Part shown: positions 7,831 through 16,153 of the stretch, in pieces
How the letters are laid out: every line of letters starts with the position of its first letter
How positions within the stretch are numbered: the stretch's first letter is position 1
DNA from: Burkholderiaceae bacterium 16
GTDB lineage: Bacteria; Pseudomonadota; Gammaproteobacteria; Burkholderiales; Burkholderiaceae
Length of the DNA stretch: 64,000 bases
NCBI GenBank assembly: GCA_000955785.1
Contig: JYOD01000074.1
Location: forward strand, 25,744 to 89,743
Direction of reading: 5' to 3'
The notes under the pieces: model-generated
Databases searched by the model: none
The model's input: only the letters and a program-made list of their open reading frames with translations
What the model was told of the DNA's origin: nothing
Position numbers and translations under genes: made by a program

Positions 7831-8748
7831 ATGTTGAAACTTGAGGGCGTCGCCAGCTTCGTGGCCATCGCGGAGTCCGGGTCGATCAGCGAAGCGGCGC
7901 GCCGCCTGCAACTGTCGAAATCCGTTGTCAGCGAGCGGTTAGCCGATATCGAGCGGCAGCTGGGCACCACCCTGGTGCACCGGACTACCCGCAAGCTCAG
8001 CCTGACCGAAGACGGCCTGGCATTTCTGGCGCGCGCGGCACGCATCATGCGCGAGGTCGAGGAGGCCACCTCCGACATGGCCGAGCGGCGCGGCAGCCTG
8101 ACCGGCCCCTTGCGGATCTCCGCGCCGGTGACGTTTGGCCGCATGCATCTCGGCCCCGCGCTCTATCCCTTCCTTGCCAGGCACCCGAAGCTGGAACTGA
8201 CGCTGGACCTGGATGACCGCCGCGTGGACGCGGCCGCCGAGGGCTACGATGCCGTGGTCAGGCACGGCGCGCTGGAGGATTCGCGGCTGGTGGCGTGGCA
8301 GCTTGCCCCAAGCCGGCGTGTCCTGGTTGCGTCGCCGGCCTATCTGGCACGTCAGGGCACGCCTCGCGCCATCGAGGACCTGCAGCAGCACCGTGGCATC
8401 TTCTACGTCAACCGGGGCGTGGCCGACTGGCGCCTCGCGGGCCCGGATGGCGCGCTGTCGGTTCGCACGCACGTTGCGTTGCGCGTCAATAATGGCGACA
8501 TGATGCACGACGCCGCCCTGGCGGGCCTGGGCATCGCGTTGCTCCCAACGTTCATCGTCGGCGCATCGATTCGTTCCGGTGCGCTGCAGGTGATCGACGC
8601 GGGCGTTCAGGCGGTGGCGGAATCCATCTACGTGGCGCACCCCGAGGGCCAGCGTGCTTCGGCCAAGCTGCGCGCCTTTGCGCAATGCATACGGGAGGCT
8701 ATCGGCGACCCGCCGTACTGGGATGCAGGGGGCCGTCCAGCGGAATGA
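7831..8748 (+). CDS. LysR-family regulator divergent from the SDR gene
   Basis: A 305-residue LysR-type regulator of the AaeR/DhcR-like group. The helix-turn-helix covers about residues 1-60 (SISEAARRLQLSKSVVSERL) and the effector domain 90-295. The group-typical sentence GPLRISAPVTFGRMHLGP begins the ligand-binding domain (about 91-108). It is transcribed away from the SDR across a 197 bp gap, so it probably controls that gene and itself. Confidence 0.92.
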   Translation: MLKLEGVASFVAIAESGSISEAARRLQLSKSVVSERLADIERQLGTTLVHRTTRKLSLTEDGLAFLARAARIMREVEEATSDMAERRGSLTGPLRISAPVTFGRMHLGPALYPFLARHPKLELTLDLDDRRVDAAAEGYDAVVRHGALEDSRLVAWQLAPSRRVLVASPAYLARQGTPRAIEDLQQHRGIFYVNRGVADWRLAGPDGALSVRTHVALRVNNGDMMHDAALAGLGIALLPTFIVGASIRSGALQVIDAGVQAVAESIYVAHPEGQRASAKLRAFAQCIREAIGDPPYWDAGGRPAE

Positions 8749-8880
8749 CCGCATGCGGCGCGATAGCATTCGTGCCTGGCGGTGGCGTGACTTTGCACCG
8801 CGTCTTTCCGCGCTGCGGCCCGCAAAAAGGTTCATCACCGATTTCCGGGGAAGGCTGCACGGATCTTCAGGAAGAAGTAA

Positions 8881-9045
8881 GTGTCGTCATTGTCATTGGC
8901 CCTGAGTACATGGAGGGAGGATTACCGTAGTTTGGTCGACGCCCTAAGTCGAGAACTCGATGCATTCGCAAGAACGACCCTGACGGAAAATCCCACGGAT
9001 GACGACGAGTCCGGTCGACCTAAACTGAAACAAGCAAAAAACTAA
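8881..9045 (+). CDS. Possible 54-residue protein at the left end of the low-GC region
   Basis: A GTG at 8881 follows AGGAAGAA and opens a 54-codon frame ending at TAA 9043-9045. The peptide begins MSSLSLALSTWREDYRSLVD and has an amphipathic helical N-half and an acidic then Lys-rich tail (TDDDESGRPKLKQAKN). Third-position GC is only about half, lower than in flanking genes, so foreign origin is possible. No family is recognised; coding status is uncertain. Confidence 0.35.
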   Translation: MSSLSLALSTWREDYRSLVDALSRELDAFARTTLTENPTDDDESGRPKLKQAKN

Positions 9046-9670
9046 TGTTTAACACAACCTTTGTTGGCGAAACTTTCCCCAATATATGTGCAATCGATTA
9101 GCCCGGCTCGCTTGCGAAACCGAGCTACCTGGCACCCGTGGGAGGCGTACATTTTCGTCCTTATTGTGGACCGCCGTTTGGTCACTCCGACCCTGAACGT
9201 TCAACATGATTCCGCCACGCTCCTGAGCGGATCTTTCGGCCAATTTGTCGTTCGACTCGCCGCTACCAGATCGTAGCGATCGCCGGGCGATGACAGGGCC
9301 TGGAAGTTACACGATTCGCAGTGAAGGGTTATCGACTTGCCGCCAGAGGAAAATTATTGGGAGTAAACCAGGACGGTATCGCAGGCCGGACAAAAAGGCC
9401 CAGGTACCGGTTGGATGAGCGCCAGCGCCAGATGCGCCGACGTTGCATGAGTGTACCGGACTGATATGTTGTTAATACATGTCAAGGCGCGTCTAAATGA
9501 ATTTGGCTAGAGACAATAATCCCACCGCGGGAGACTGGCGTACGAGTCACGCTTTAGCTTATTATTGGCGCTGCCTGAAAAGAAGCGAGGCCGCTCGCCA
9601 ATTGGGCCGGCAGAAACCGAATAGGCGGGGCGGGTAAACAATCGCAGCGACGCGTAGAAATACAGCAAAT
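9046..9670. other. Gene-free low-GC interval
   Basis: No convincing gene is seen on either strand. Short open frames here lack ribosome-binding sites and have no recognisable domain. Base composition drops compared with both flanks, which marks the left border of the accessory region that runs to about 16.7 kb. Confidence 0.5.
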
Positions 9671-10738
9671 ATGGGAATCCCTTTCAAGATCAGGAAGCTA
9701 CACCGGCATATCGCGTTGCTAATGGGCGGGTTCCTGTCCGCCGCGTCGTGCCTGGCGATGGACGCCGGCGAGCTCTATGAAAAACGCTCACCCAGCATCT
9801 GGCTGGTCAGCGTCTACAACGCGCAAGGCCAGCGCATCAAGTTGGGCAGCTCGGTCGTGATCGGGCAGGAAGAGCTGGTCACCAATTGCCACGTGCTGGC
9901 GCAGGGAAAGGCCATCTCCATCAAGCATGAGAACACGTTGCACGAGGCACGTCTTGTGCATGCCGATGTGGAGCGGGATCTGTGCATCATCCGAGCCAAG
10001 GGCCTTGTTGCCCCGGCGGTCAATATTGCGCCGGCTTCGACGCTGAAGGTCGGTCAGCGGGTATTTGCCATCGGCGCGCCGAGTGGGATGGAGTTGACAC
10101 TGAGCGACGGCTTGGTGGCGGCGCTGAATCGGGACAGGGATGACAAGCTGTCGCGCATCCAGATCAGTGCCCCGATTTCCGGCGGATCTAGCGGTGGAGG
10201 GCTGTTCGATACCGAAGGCCGCTTGCTCGGCATACCTTACCTCACGATTCGCGAGGCGCAGAATCTTAACTTCGCCATTCCGGCGGAGTGGATCGCCGAG
10301 GTGCCAGCGCGGGCAAAAGTGGCCCTGGGGAAGTTCCGCGCCGAGAGCGTTGCCCCTCCTGCGCCGATCGTGGCGGCCAGCAGCCCCAGGGGCCCAGCAA
10401 GACCCGCGGCCGAGCCGGGCCAACGGTTGTCCGGGGATGATCTGAGCAGCCATTTTGCGAATCTGACGCGCATCGTCGCCATCTCGCCAAATGGCACACC
10501 GCTTGAGCTTGAATTCAAGCAGAACGGGGCTTTCGGCGTAACCAACATGCAGACGCGAGGCTATTCCGATGGCCGCTGGCGCATTATGCCGGAGAGCAAT
10601 GAAGTCTGTTTCGACATGGGCAACCCCAAATTCATTGGGATGCAACATTGCTACCAGCTCGTCAGGTACGGGCAGACCTATACCATGCGCTCGGTTTCCA
10701 GCAGCTATTTCTTTACCTATTCGATGCAGGGATCCTGA
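9671..10738 (+). CDS. Secreted trypsin-like serine protease with extra C-terminal domain
   Basis: A 355-residue exported protein. A signal peptide (residues 1-30, hydrophobic core IALLMGGFLSAASCLA) is followed by an S1-type protease domain, about 35-220. The triad is visible as His in TNCHVL, Asp in VERDLCII and Ser in SGGSSGGG. A Pro/Ala linker (about 225-255) leads to a C-terminal domain of about 100 residues with DGRWRIMPESNEVCFDMG and a second Cys (QHCYQL), resembling small beta-barrel DUF995-like domains. No PDZ domain is present. The gene is followed after 3 nt by a lipoprotein gene, so the two probably act together in the periplasm. Confidence 0.85.
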   Translation: MGIPFKIRKLHRHIALLMGGFLSAASCLAMDAGELYEKRSPSIWLVSVYNAQGQRIKLGSSVVIGQEELVTNCHVLAQGKAISIKHENTLHEARLVHADVERDLCIIRAKGLVAPAVNIAPASTLKVGQRVFAIGAPSGMELTLSDGLVAALNRDRDDKLSRIQISAPISGGSSGGGLFDTEGRLLGIPYLTIREAQNLNFAIPAEWIAEVPARAKVALGKFRAESVAPPAPIVAASSPRGPARPAAEPGQRLSGDDLSSHFANLTRIVAISPNGTPLELEFKQNGAFGVTNMQTRGYSDGRWRIMPESNEVCFDMGNPKFIGMQHCYQLVRYGQTYTMRSVSSSYFFTYSMQGS

Positions 10739-10741
10739 TCA

Positions 10742-11440
10742 ATGAGTGGCACATCCCGTGGTTCGCTGGTCTCTATCCTGTTTTTCGCCACGCTGGTTGT
10801 CAGCGCCTGCGCGGCTCCCACCGTCGCGGTCACCAATCGCGCGATGGATTACCAGGGGCGGCCGGTCCGTTTATATGTGATTTCCAGCGCTGGCATGGGC
10901 TGGGGCCCGGAGTTCTCCGGTGCGTTTCGTTCCAAGTTCCAGCAGATTGCCAGGCAGTGCGGGACAAATACCAGCTTCGAAGAGGTCTCTGGCCTGGAAC
11001 TGGACCAGAACGGACCATTAGCCAGGGCCAATGCGTTCGGCGCCGACACCATCCTGACGATCAGCCATGGCGGCGGCGTCGTCAGCGGTCAAGGCGGCGC
11101 GCGCCTTTCTGCCAGCTATGGCGCCACGCTCAGGGACGTCAAACAGAGCCGGGCCGTGTGGCGGGGAAATTTCTCCTTCAGCCGTGGCGGCACCGCGATC
11201 GCTATTGAAGAGCGGGGGGCGGTGCTGGCCATAGATATCACCAACAGCCTGAAAAAAGACGGCATTCTGCCCGGCTGCAGCCAGATCACGCTTGGCCAGA
11301 ATGGCCGGCTGGACCCCGCCGCCGTCCCCAAGCCTGGGTCGGGCGCTCCCGGCCTGCCAGCCGCGCCGGTGTACTCTTCGCAAGCACCAAACGCGGCTCC
11401 CAGCTTGCGAGACCTGCAGGACTTGTTGCCTAAACAGTAA
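10742..11440 (+). CDS. Putative lipoprotein paired with the serine protease
   Basis: A 232-residue lipoprotein. The signal peptide ends in a lipobox VVSAC (Cys about 22), so the mature protein is lipid-anchored. The body contains YVISSAGMGWGPEFSGAFRS (about 45-64), a beta-rich core ending LAIDITNSLKKDGILPGC, and a Pro/Ala-rich tail. It starts 3 nt after the protease stop and is probably cotranscribed. No named family is certain; the fold may be like DUF4136/DUF4410 lipoproteins. A role as a partner, anchor or substrate of the protease is an inference from coupling only. Confidence 0.8.
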   Translation: MSGTSRGSLVSILFFATLVVSACAAPTVAVTNRAMDYQGRPVRLYVISSAGMGWGPEFSGAFRSKFQQIARQCGTNTSFEEVSGLELDQNGPLARANAFGADTILTISHGGGVVSGQGGARLSASYGATLRDVKQSRAVWRGNFSFSRGGTAIAIEERGAVLAIDITNSLKKDGILPGCSQITLGQNGRLDPAAVPKPGSGAPGLPAAPVYSSQAPNAAPSLRDLQDLLPKQ

Positions 11441-11575
11441 GGCGTGGTGCGACTGCTTTATTGCGTCAACCCTGACCAAGTGATTTCGGTCGCATCAACC
11501 TGCAACGTTTGTCCGGGCTCCGTAGCGTATGCGTAAGCACGCGTTGCCACAGCAAACCACGATGCAGCGTCTGGC
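11441..11575. other. Intergenic sequence before the IS30 scar
   Basis: No gene is seen. This short stretch lies between the lipoprotein stop and the transposase remnant and may be part of the same insertion scar. Confidence 0.4.
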
Positions 11576-11725
11576 GTGGTCGACTCCAAGGAGATCGACC
11601 TTTCGGCGTATTCAAAGGCCAAACTCAACGCCGTGGCGAGGCGGTTGAATGGGCTTCCGCGGGAAACCCTGAACTATGAAAGCCCCGCCTAACGATTTCT
11701 TCAACCTGTTGCATCGACCGGTTGA
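11576..11725 (+). mobile_element. IS30-family transposase C-terminal remnant
   Basis: The reading KAKLNAVARRLNGLPRETLN followed by YESPA matches the conserved C-terminus of IS30-family transposases (LNAVARQLNxRPRKTLxYxTPAERFN...VASTG). Here a TAA (11690-11692) interrupts the frame, and the terminal VASTG plus stop reappears in another frame at 11708-11725. The N-terminal and catalytic parts are absent. It is a dead scar of an insertion sequence inside the accessory region. Confidence 0.75.
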
Positions 11726-11828
11726 ATCCACAAACCGACTTCAGCCGATCGTCGAGCAGATCGTGAGACGGTCCGCGACCTTTAAAAGTAACGCTTCTTC
11801 TTCACGTTCATCACGAAACCGGCAAGAC

Positions 11829-11850
11829 GCTTGCCGCTTTGGCGGCAAGC
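11829..11850 (-). terminator. Hairpin downstream of the quinone oxidoreductase
   Basis: Perfect 9 bp arms GCTTGCCGC and GCGGCAAGC around a TTTG loop, 7 nt after the minus-strand stop at 11857. A clear U-run is missing. Confidence 0.45.
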
Positions 11851-11856
11851 CAGGCT

Positions 11857-12888
11857 TCAGCCAATGAGATCGGCACCTGTCGTAAGGACAATCTTTCCAA
11901 AGTGTGTGCCGGAATCGATCAGCTCGTGAGCGCCGCGAGCGTCGGCAAGCGCAAAGGTCTTGTAGACAACCGGCTTGATCTTGCCGCTCTCGATGTGCGG
12001 CCAGACCTGCCGCTCCAGTTCATTGATGATGGTCGCCTTGTCCGCGGATGTGCGCGATCGCAATGTCGAGCCCATATGCGTCAGACGTTTCGTCATCATC
12101 GGCACGACGTTGAGATCCTTCGCCGGCCCCTTGATCACGCCCACCTGGAGGATCCGTCCGTCCATGGCTGCGGCGTCATAGTTTCTAGCCACGTAGTCGC
12201 CGGCAATGATGTCGAGGATCACGTCGGCTCCCTTTCCATCGGTAGACCGCTTCGTTTCGGCGACAAAATCTTCCTCGCGGTAATCTATCGCGAGGTCTGC
12301 GCCTAGCGCCAGGCTGGCCTCCCGATGCGCCTGCGAGCCAACTGTCGTGATGATTTTCGCAGCGCCGAATGTCTTCGCCAGCATGGTCGCCGTGGTACCG
12401 ATACCGGACGCGCCGCCATGGATCAACACCGATTCGCCGGCAACCAGCTTGCCGCGCTGGAACAGGTTCAGCCATACCGTCATAAACGTTTCGGGCATGG
12501 CCCCCGCTTCCACCAACGTCAGGCCTTTGGGGATATGCATCGTGTTGCAGGCGTGCGCGACTGCATATTCTGCGTAGCCACCACCGGGAATCAATGCACA
12601 CACCAGTTCGCCGATCCGGAATTGGGACACGTCGGAGCCAACGGCGACCACTTGACCTGCCACTTCCAGCCCCGGAATGTCCGAAGCGCCGGGGGGCGGA
12701 TCGTACAGCCCTTTGCGCTGGAAAACGTCTGGACCGTTCACGGCAGCCGCGTGGATGCGGATCAGAACCTGATCGGCGGCCGGGATCGGCACCGCGCGCG
12801 TAGTCGGCACCAGGACCTCAGGACCGCCGGGCTGTTTGATCTCAATGGCCGTCATGGACGACGGCACACGATAAGTTGAAGCAGACAT
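11857..12888 (-). CDS. NAD(P)H quinone oxidoreductase, zinc-independent MDR family
   Basis: A 343-residue medium-chain reductase of the PIG3/QorB type. It begins with a substrate-binding GroES-like fold (PGLEVAGQVVAVGSDVSQF, about 73-91) and then the Rossmann nucleotide motif HGGASGIGTTATMLAK (about 150-165). The catalytic zinc cysteine ligands of alcohol dehydrogenases are absent, as expected for quinone reductases. AAGGA sits nine bases before the ATG at 12888, so this start is preferred to the ATG three codons upstream. It is divergent from the LysR gene at 13040 and is likely its target. Likely role: NADPH-dependent reduction of quinones or enones. Confidence 0.9.
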   Translation of the reverse strand: MSASTYRVPSSMTAIEIKQPGGPEVLVPTTRAVPIPAADQVLIRIHAAAVNGPDVFQRKGLYDPPPGASDIPGLEVAGQVVAVGSDVSQFRIGELVCALIPGGGYAEYAVAHACNTMHIPKGLTLVEAGAMPETFMTVWLNLFQRGKLVAGESVLIHGGASGIGTTATMLAKTFGAAKIITTVGSQAHREASLALGADLAIDYREEDFVAETKRSTDGKGADVILDIIAGDYVARNYDAAAMDGRILQVGVIKGPAKDLNVVPMMTKRLTHMGSTLRSRTSADKATIINELERQVWPHIESGKIKPVVYKTFALADARGAHELIDSGTHFGKIVLTTGADLIG

Positions 12889-12978
12889 GGATACCATTCC
12901 TTCTACAGATGAGGCTCGATTGATCCGGGCGGATCATTGAACGAGGAACTCTTGCGTTCAGTTTAGGCCTCGACGTTG

Positions 12979-13025
12979 ATGAATATGTGCAGCATTATTC
13001 ATGCTGTCAGATGCAAATTTGCATC
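12979..13025. promoter_or_regulatory. Two palindromes in the divergent oxidoreductase/LysR promoter
   Basis: Inverted arms ATGAATA (12979-12985) and TATTCAT (12996-13002) lie next to a perfect 16 bp palindrome GATGCAAATTTGCATC (13010-13025). The second one directly abuts the AGGAGG of the LysR gene. The pair is placed as expected for an activation site and an autoregulatory site. Confidence 0.6.
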
Positions 13026-13039
13026 AGGAGGGCGGCACG

Positions 13040-13924
13040 ATGAACTGGGATGACGCGCGAGTGTTTCTCGCGGTGGAGCGCGAAAAAACGCTCCGTGGAG
13101 CGGCCAGGACGCTCAATCTCGATCAGGCGACGGTCGGCAGACGGATCGCGGCACTAGAGCACGCCCTACGTGCAACGCTCTTCCTGCGCACCTCTGAGGG
13201 TTACGCGTTGACCGCCGCAGGCGAGGCCGCGTTGAGATCCGCGGAGAAAATGGAACACTCCGCACACGAACTCGTCAGACGAACTCAAGGCACGGATACA
13301 CGGCTTGCGGGGGACGTAAGAGTCACCAGCACCGACTCGATTGCGCTCGAATTCCTGCTTCCGGCCATCGAACGCCTGCATGCTGCGCATCCCGAAGTGC
13401 GCGTCCTGCTGGACACGTCGACGCGCGTGCTGAATCTGGCAAAGCGTGAAGCGGATATCGCGGTCCGGTCAGTCAGGCCGGATAATCCCGATCTTGTCGC
13501 GCGGCGCCTGGCTCGCTGGCCCATGGCGCTCTTTGCATCAAACGCTTATCTCGAACAGCACGGCAAGCCCGCCGCTGGCTCCGCCTTCGCGGGCCACGAT
13601 CTTGTCGTCTATCAGGGAAACTGGACCGGTCATCGATCACCGACTCTTGCTGGCGAACCGATACACGCGGGGCGCATCGTATCGACTTTCAATTCCAGCC
13701 TCATGCTGCGTACCGCGGTAAAGGCCGGCCTCGGCATCGGTGAGCTTCCGATACATCTGGCTGAACACGACGGCCTCGTGCAGATATGGCCGGAACCCGC
13801 ACGTGGAGCGGTCTACGAAATCTGGCTCGTCACGCATCAAGACCTTCGGCATACCGCGCGCATCGCAGCAATGATTGACGGCATCGTCTCCGCGTTCGAA
13901 GATCACACGACCCACACAAAATAG
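13040..13924 (+). CDS. LysR-family regulator of the quinone oxidoreductase
   Basis: A 294-residue LysR-type regulator with the helix-turn-helix at about 1-60 (TLRGAARTLNLDQATVGRRI) and a C-terminal effector domain. AGGAGG lies nine bases before the ATG at 13040, excluding a longer start at 13001 that would overlap the palindrome. The phrase DVRVTSTDSIALEFLLPAIE opens the ligand domain. Divergent orientation to the oxidoreductase at 11857-12888 makes that gene the probable target. Third-position GC is lower than in the core part of the window. Confidence 0.92.
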   Translation: MNWDDARVFLAVEREKTLRGAARTLNLDQATVGRRIAALEHALRATLFLRTSEGYALTAAGEAALRSAEKMEHSAHELVRRTQGTDTRLAGDVRVTSTDSIALEFLLPAIERLHAAHPEVRVLLDTSTRVLNLAKREADIAVRSVRPDNPDLVARRLARWPMALFASNAYLEQHGKPAAGSAFAGHDLVVYQGNWTGHRSPTLAGEPIHAGRIVSTFNSSLMLRTAVKAGLGIGELPIHLAEHDGLVQIWPEPARGAVYEIWLVTHQDLRHTARIAAMIDGIVSAFEDHTTHTK

Positions 13925-14676
13925 TCACGCACGACGTAGCTGCGGCGGCTGCGTGTCGCGTTACATGCCCGAGCGCCCGATTTATGCAGAATGTCAGCCG
14001 TTCAATGCGACATCGCGACCGTCGCCTCATGGCCGGCATGGGATCTCGGCGCGCCGCTACCCGGTCGTCTCTTCCCAGAGCGGTCATTCGATCGCGTCTA
14101 CGAAATGACTACTCGTTGGGCTTTTCCAACGATTCCCCATAGGAAACCGCTATGGCCGGACAAGCGTTCGTGTACCATTTTTCTCGTCGGACCTCGGACG
14201 AAACCGCCTGACGTAGATCCTTTCCCATACGCGCCATTCTTCTTCTTTGTTTAGCTATCGGCATACCCTGCGTAAGCATCGCGCAGGAAAATTCGATGAC
14301 TGGCCGGAAGGCAGCGCCATAAATTCTGGGTTCGACGTGATTAGCAAACGAGAATATTTCACCAAACTGCTTGCGAAGAAACACTTGGAACTGGTCAACC
14401 CTAGTGGGCCAGGACCGAAGTAATGCGGACGAACGCCTCATCCAAGCGCTCAACGCCCACAATAGAGCTTGGCTCAAGTACCGCGCGCACGAATGCGAGC
14501 TTATCGGTTCGCTTTCCGGCGCAGGTGGTTCCGGGGCAGTCATACGTACCAATGCGCCAATTCGATTTGCTCTGGTTCCGTATCTGATGTGGCCAAAACT
14601 GGCGCAGATGAGAATATAAAATCACGAAACTCACTCAATTCGTCTCGTACATCAAGCCGGCGGCTATTCTTTTTTA
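13925..14676. other. Gene debris, including a possible LprI/DUF1311 remnant
   Basis: No intact gene is seen. A coding-looking tail (DDWPEGSAINSGFDVISKRE, then ending PSGPGPK) closes at TAA 14421-14423 in the + strand. Overlapping it in another frame, about 14410-14560, is LIQALNAHNRAWLKYRAHEC then ELIGSLSGAGGSG, which resembles the AQxAWxxYRDxxC core of LprI/DUF1311 proteins; the second conserved Cys region appears only after a frame change. This reads as decayed accessory genes. Low GC supports foreign origin. Confidence 0.35.
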
Positions 14677-15009
14677 TTAAACGGGTGGATGGTCACAACA
14701 CATCAATCTTCCGCTTGCTCCCGTGCCCCATGTATTTTCTTCAGGACAAACTTTCTGACTTTCTTCAAGAGGATCATATCCCTCCGGGAGCAGGACACAG
14801 TTCGGACGAGGCTTGGGTCGGTCAGATTGAGCGGCGGGATCCGCGGTAATTGAACAACTCATATTGTTGCTTCGCAAGCAGAAGGTTTGGTCCTGACTAG
14901 CGCTCGACGCCTGTTCCGAAGTGGGTTTCAAGTGCGGAGTGGTGCACCCGCTAATGAGCAAAACCGAAATATAGAAGCATGCCGCAGAACCAATTTGAGC
15001 AAGTCGCAT
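14677..15009 (-). CDS. Small putative lipoprotein
   Basis: A 110-residue protein beginning MRLAQIGSAACFYISVLLIS and reaching a lipobox LISGC (Cys about 22), so it is probably an exported lipoprotein. The mature part is Cys-rich (six further Cys, including RSNNMSCSI, RPNCVLL, QKVCPEE, LMCCDHPP) and lacks a recognised domain. A purine-rich GAGAGAAAAGAA precedes the ATG at 15009. It lies 135 bp downstream of the NYN gene in the same orientation. Low GC matches the rest of the accessory region. Confidence 0.6.
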   Translation of the reverse strand: MRLAQIGSAACFYISVLLISGCTTPHLKPTSEQASSASQDQTFCLRSNNMSCSITADPAAQSDRPKPRPNCVLLPEGYDPLEESQKVCPEENTWGTGASGRLMCCDHPPV

Positions 15010-15144
15010 TTCTTTTCTCTCTCTAAAAGAAAAACATGAAGCGTACAGGACATGAGAACAGAAATTGCGCACTTTGTCATGGCCAATGAGGGTCTGCTCT
15101 TGGCCCGGTTGCGGTCATATTCCCCGTGCGCATTCCTATTCAAT

Positions 15145-15900
15145 TCAAGTTTCCCCTCCATCCCCCTTCGGTTTGACACTAACCCAAATCCCGGTCCCAT
15201 TTGGCTGATCCATAAGGAGATCAGGATACGTCCGCACCATGTCCGACAATGCCGCATGCCCAAATGCCTTGGGTGAAAATGCAGGATCAGTCCGTTTAAG
15301 ATACTGTCCCAACGCCCCAAGTCCAACCCGTCCATCAGGCGTGCCCCCAGCCAGTAATGCGACCGCATTGATCACTGCCTTCGGACGGCGCTTTACAGGT
15401 GGTTTAGGCGCAACAGGTATCTTCGGCTTGGCGGGATCTGCCGGTTCGCCTGCCGGCTCGGGCGGAACCCATTCGAAAAACTGGTCGCTGGCATTGCGAA
15501 GCGCGTCGGGTGTCTTTGCTTCCCCCACGATATGCACCGTAGCACCACGCTCCCGCAGCTTCCGGCACAGGTATGCAAAGTCCGAATCGCTGGTGACCAA
15601 GCAGAAAGTATCGGCGCGGGAATCGAACATGGCTTCCATCGCGTCGAGTGCCAAGGCAATGTCGGCTGTATTTTTCCCGGCTGCATACTGGTATTGCAGG
15701 CAAGGCGTGAAGGCCAGACGCACGAGCGCATCCTGCCATTTGTTAGCCAGCGTGGCATGGTTGCCATAGCCTCTGCGCATCACTACGCGGCCAAACTGCG
15801 CGACTACGCGCAGGGCGTGTTCGAGAATCTCAGGTGTCGTATTGTCGCAGTCCACTAGCACCGCGACACGCACTTCCCCCGTGGTTACTTGATTCGCCAT
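15145..15900 (-). CDS. NYN-domain (LabA/DUF88-type) protein with C-terminal OST-HTH/LOTUS-like domain
   Basis: A 251-residue protein. Residues 10-140 form a NYN (PIN-like) nuclease domain: the acidic active-site cluster is visible in VAVLVDCDNTTPE, NTADIALALDAMEAMF and CLVTSDSDFAYLCRKLRERG. A Pro/Lys-rich linker (about 148-172) leads to an OST-HTH/LOTUS-like module (about 175-245; LGALGQYLKRTDPAFSPKAFG and LSDMVRTYPDLL). Families of this kind are presumed metal-dependent RNases acting with RNA-binding LOTUS domains. The gene is read in the same direction as the DUF2726 gene upstream (16154-16696), 253 bp away. Confidence 0.85.
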   Translation of the reverse strand: MANQVTTGEVRVAVLVDCDNTTPEILEHALRVVAQFGRVVMRRGYGNHATLANKWQDALVRLAFTPCLQYQYAAGKNTADIALALDAMEAMFDSRADTFCLVTSDSDFAYLCRKLRERGATVHIVGEAKTPDALRNASDQFFEWVPPEPAGEPADPAKPKIPVAPKPPVKRRPKAVINAVALLAGGTPDGRVGLGALGQYLKRTDPAFSPKAFGHAALSDMVRTYPDLLMDQPNGTGIWVSVKPKGDGGET

Positions 15901-16153
15901 TTGTCTCTCTCACTTTTCGTCTCGCTCACCAGCCAGCCTGAAGGCGGAAGCAGCATGTTTGTTCCTGGAAGGAAGGGCGCATGTTTTGGTCGAAAGCCGG
16001 TTTTCGGCCTGGTAATTTCCGCACCCATGGCAGCATGGATATGATTTTCGGTCGCCAGGCTCCGCTCAGCGGCGGCTCCAAAGTGGGGTGCCAAGGACAA
16101 TATCTGAGAATTGGTGTTGGGCGTCCCCTCTTGTGCCTTGCGCAAGGTTGCGC

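Noticed and set aside
9049..9276. Short frames on both strands in the 9 kb gap
   Set aside because: They overlap each other, lack ribosome-binding sites and show no coding bias or domain.
14109..14552. A 147-codon minus-strand frame
   Set aside because: No start signal, no domain, and it runs opposite coding-looking fragments on the plus strand.
15885..16145. An 86-codon minus-strand frame before the NYN gene
   Set aside because: It overlaps the NYN start, has no ribosome-binding site and no family; treated as upstream untranslated sequence.
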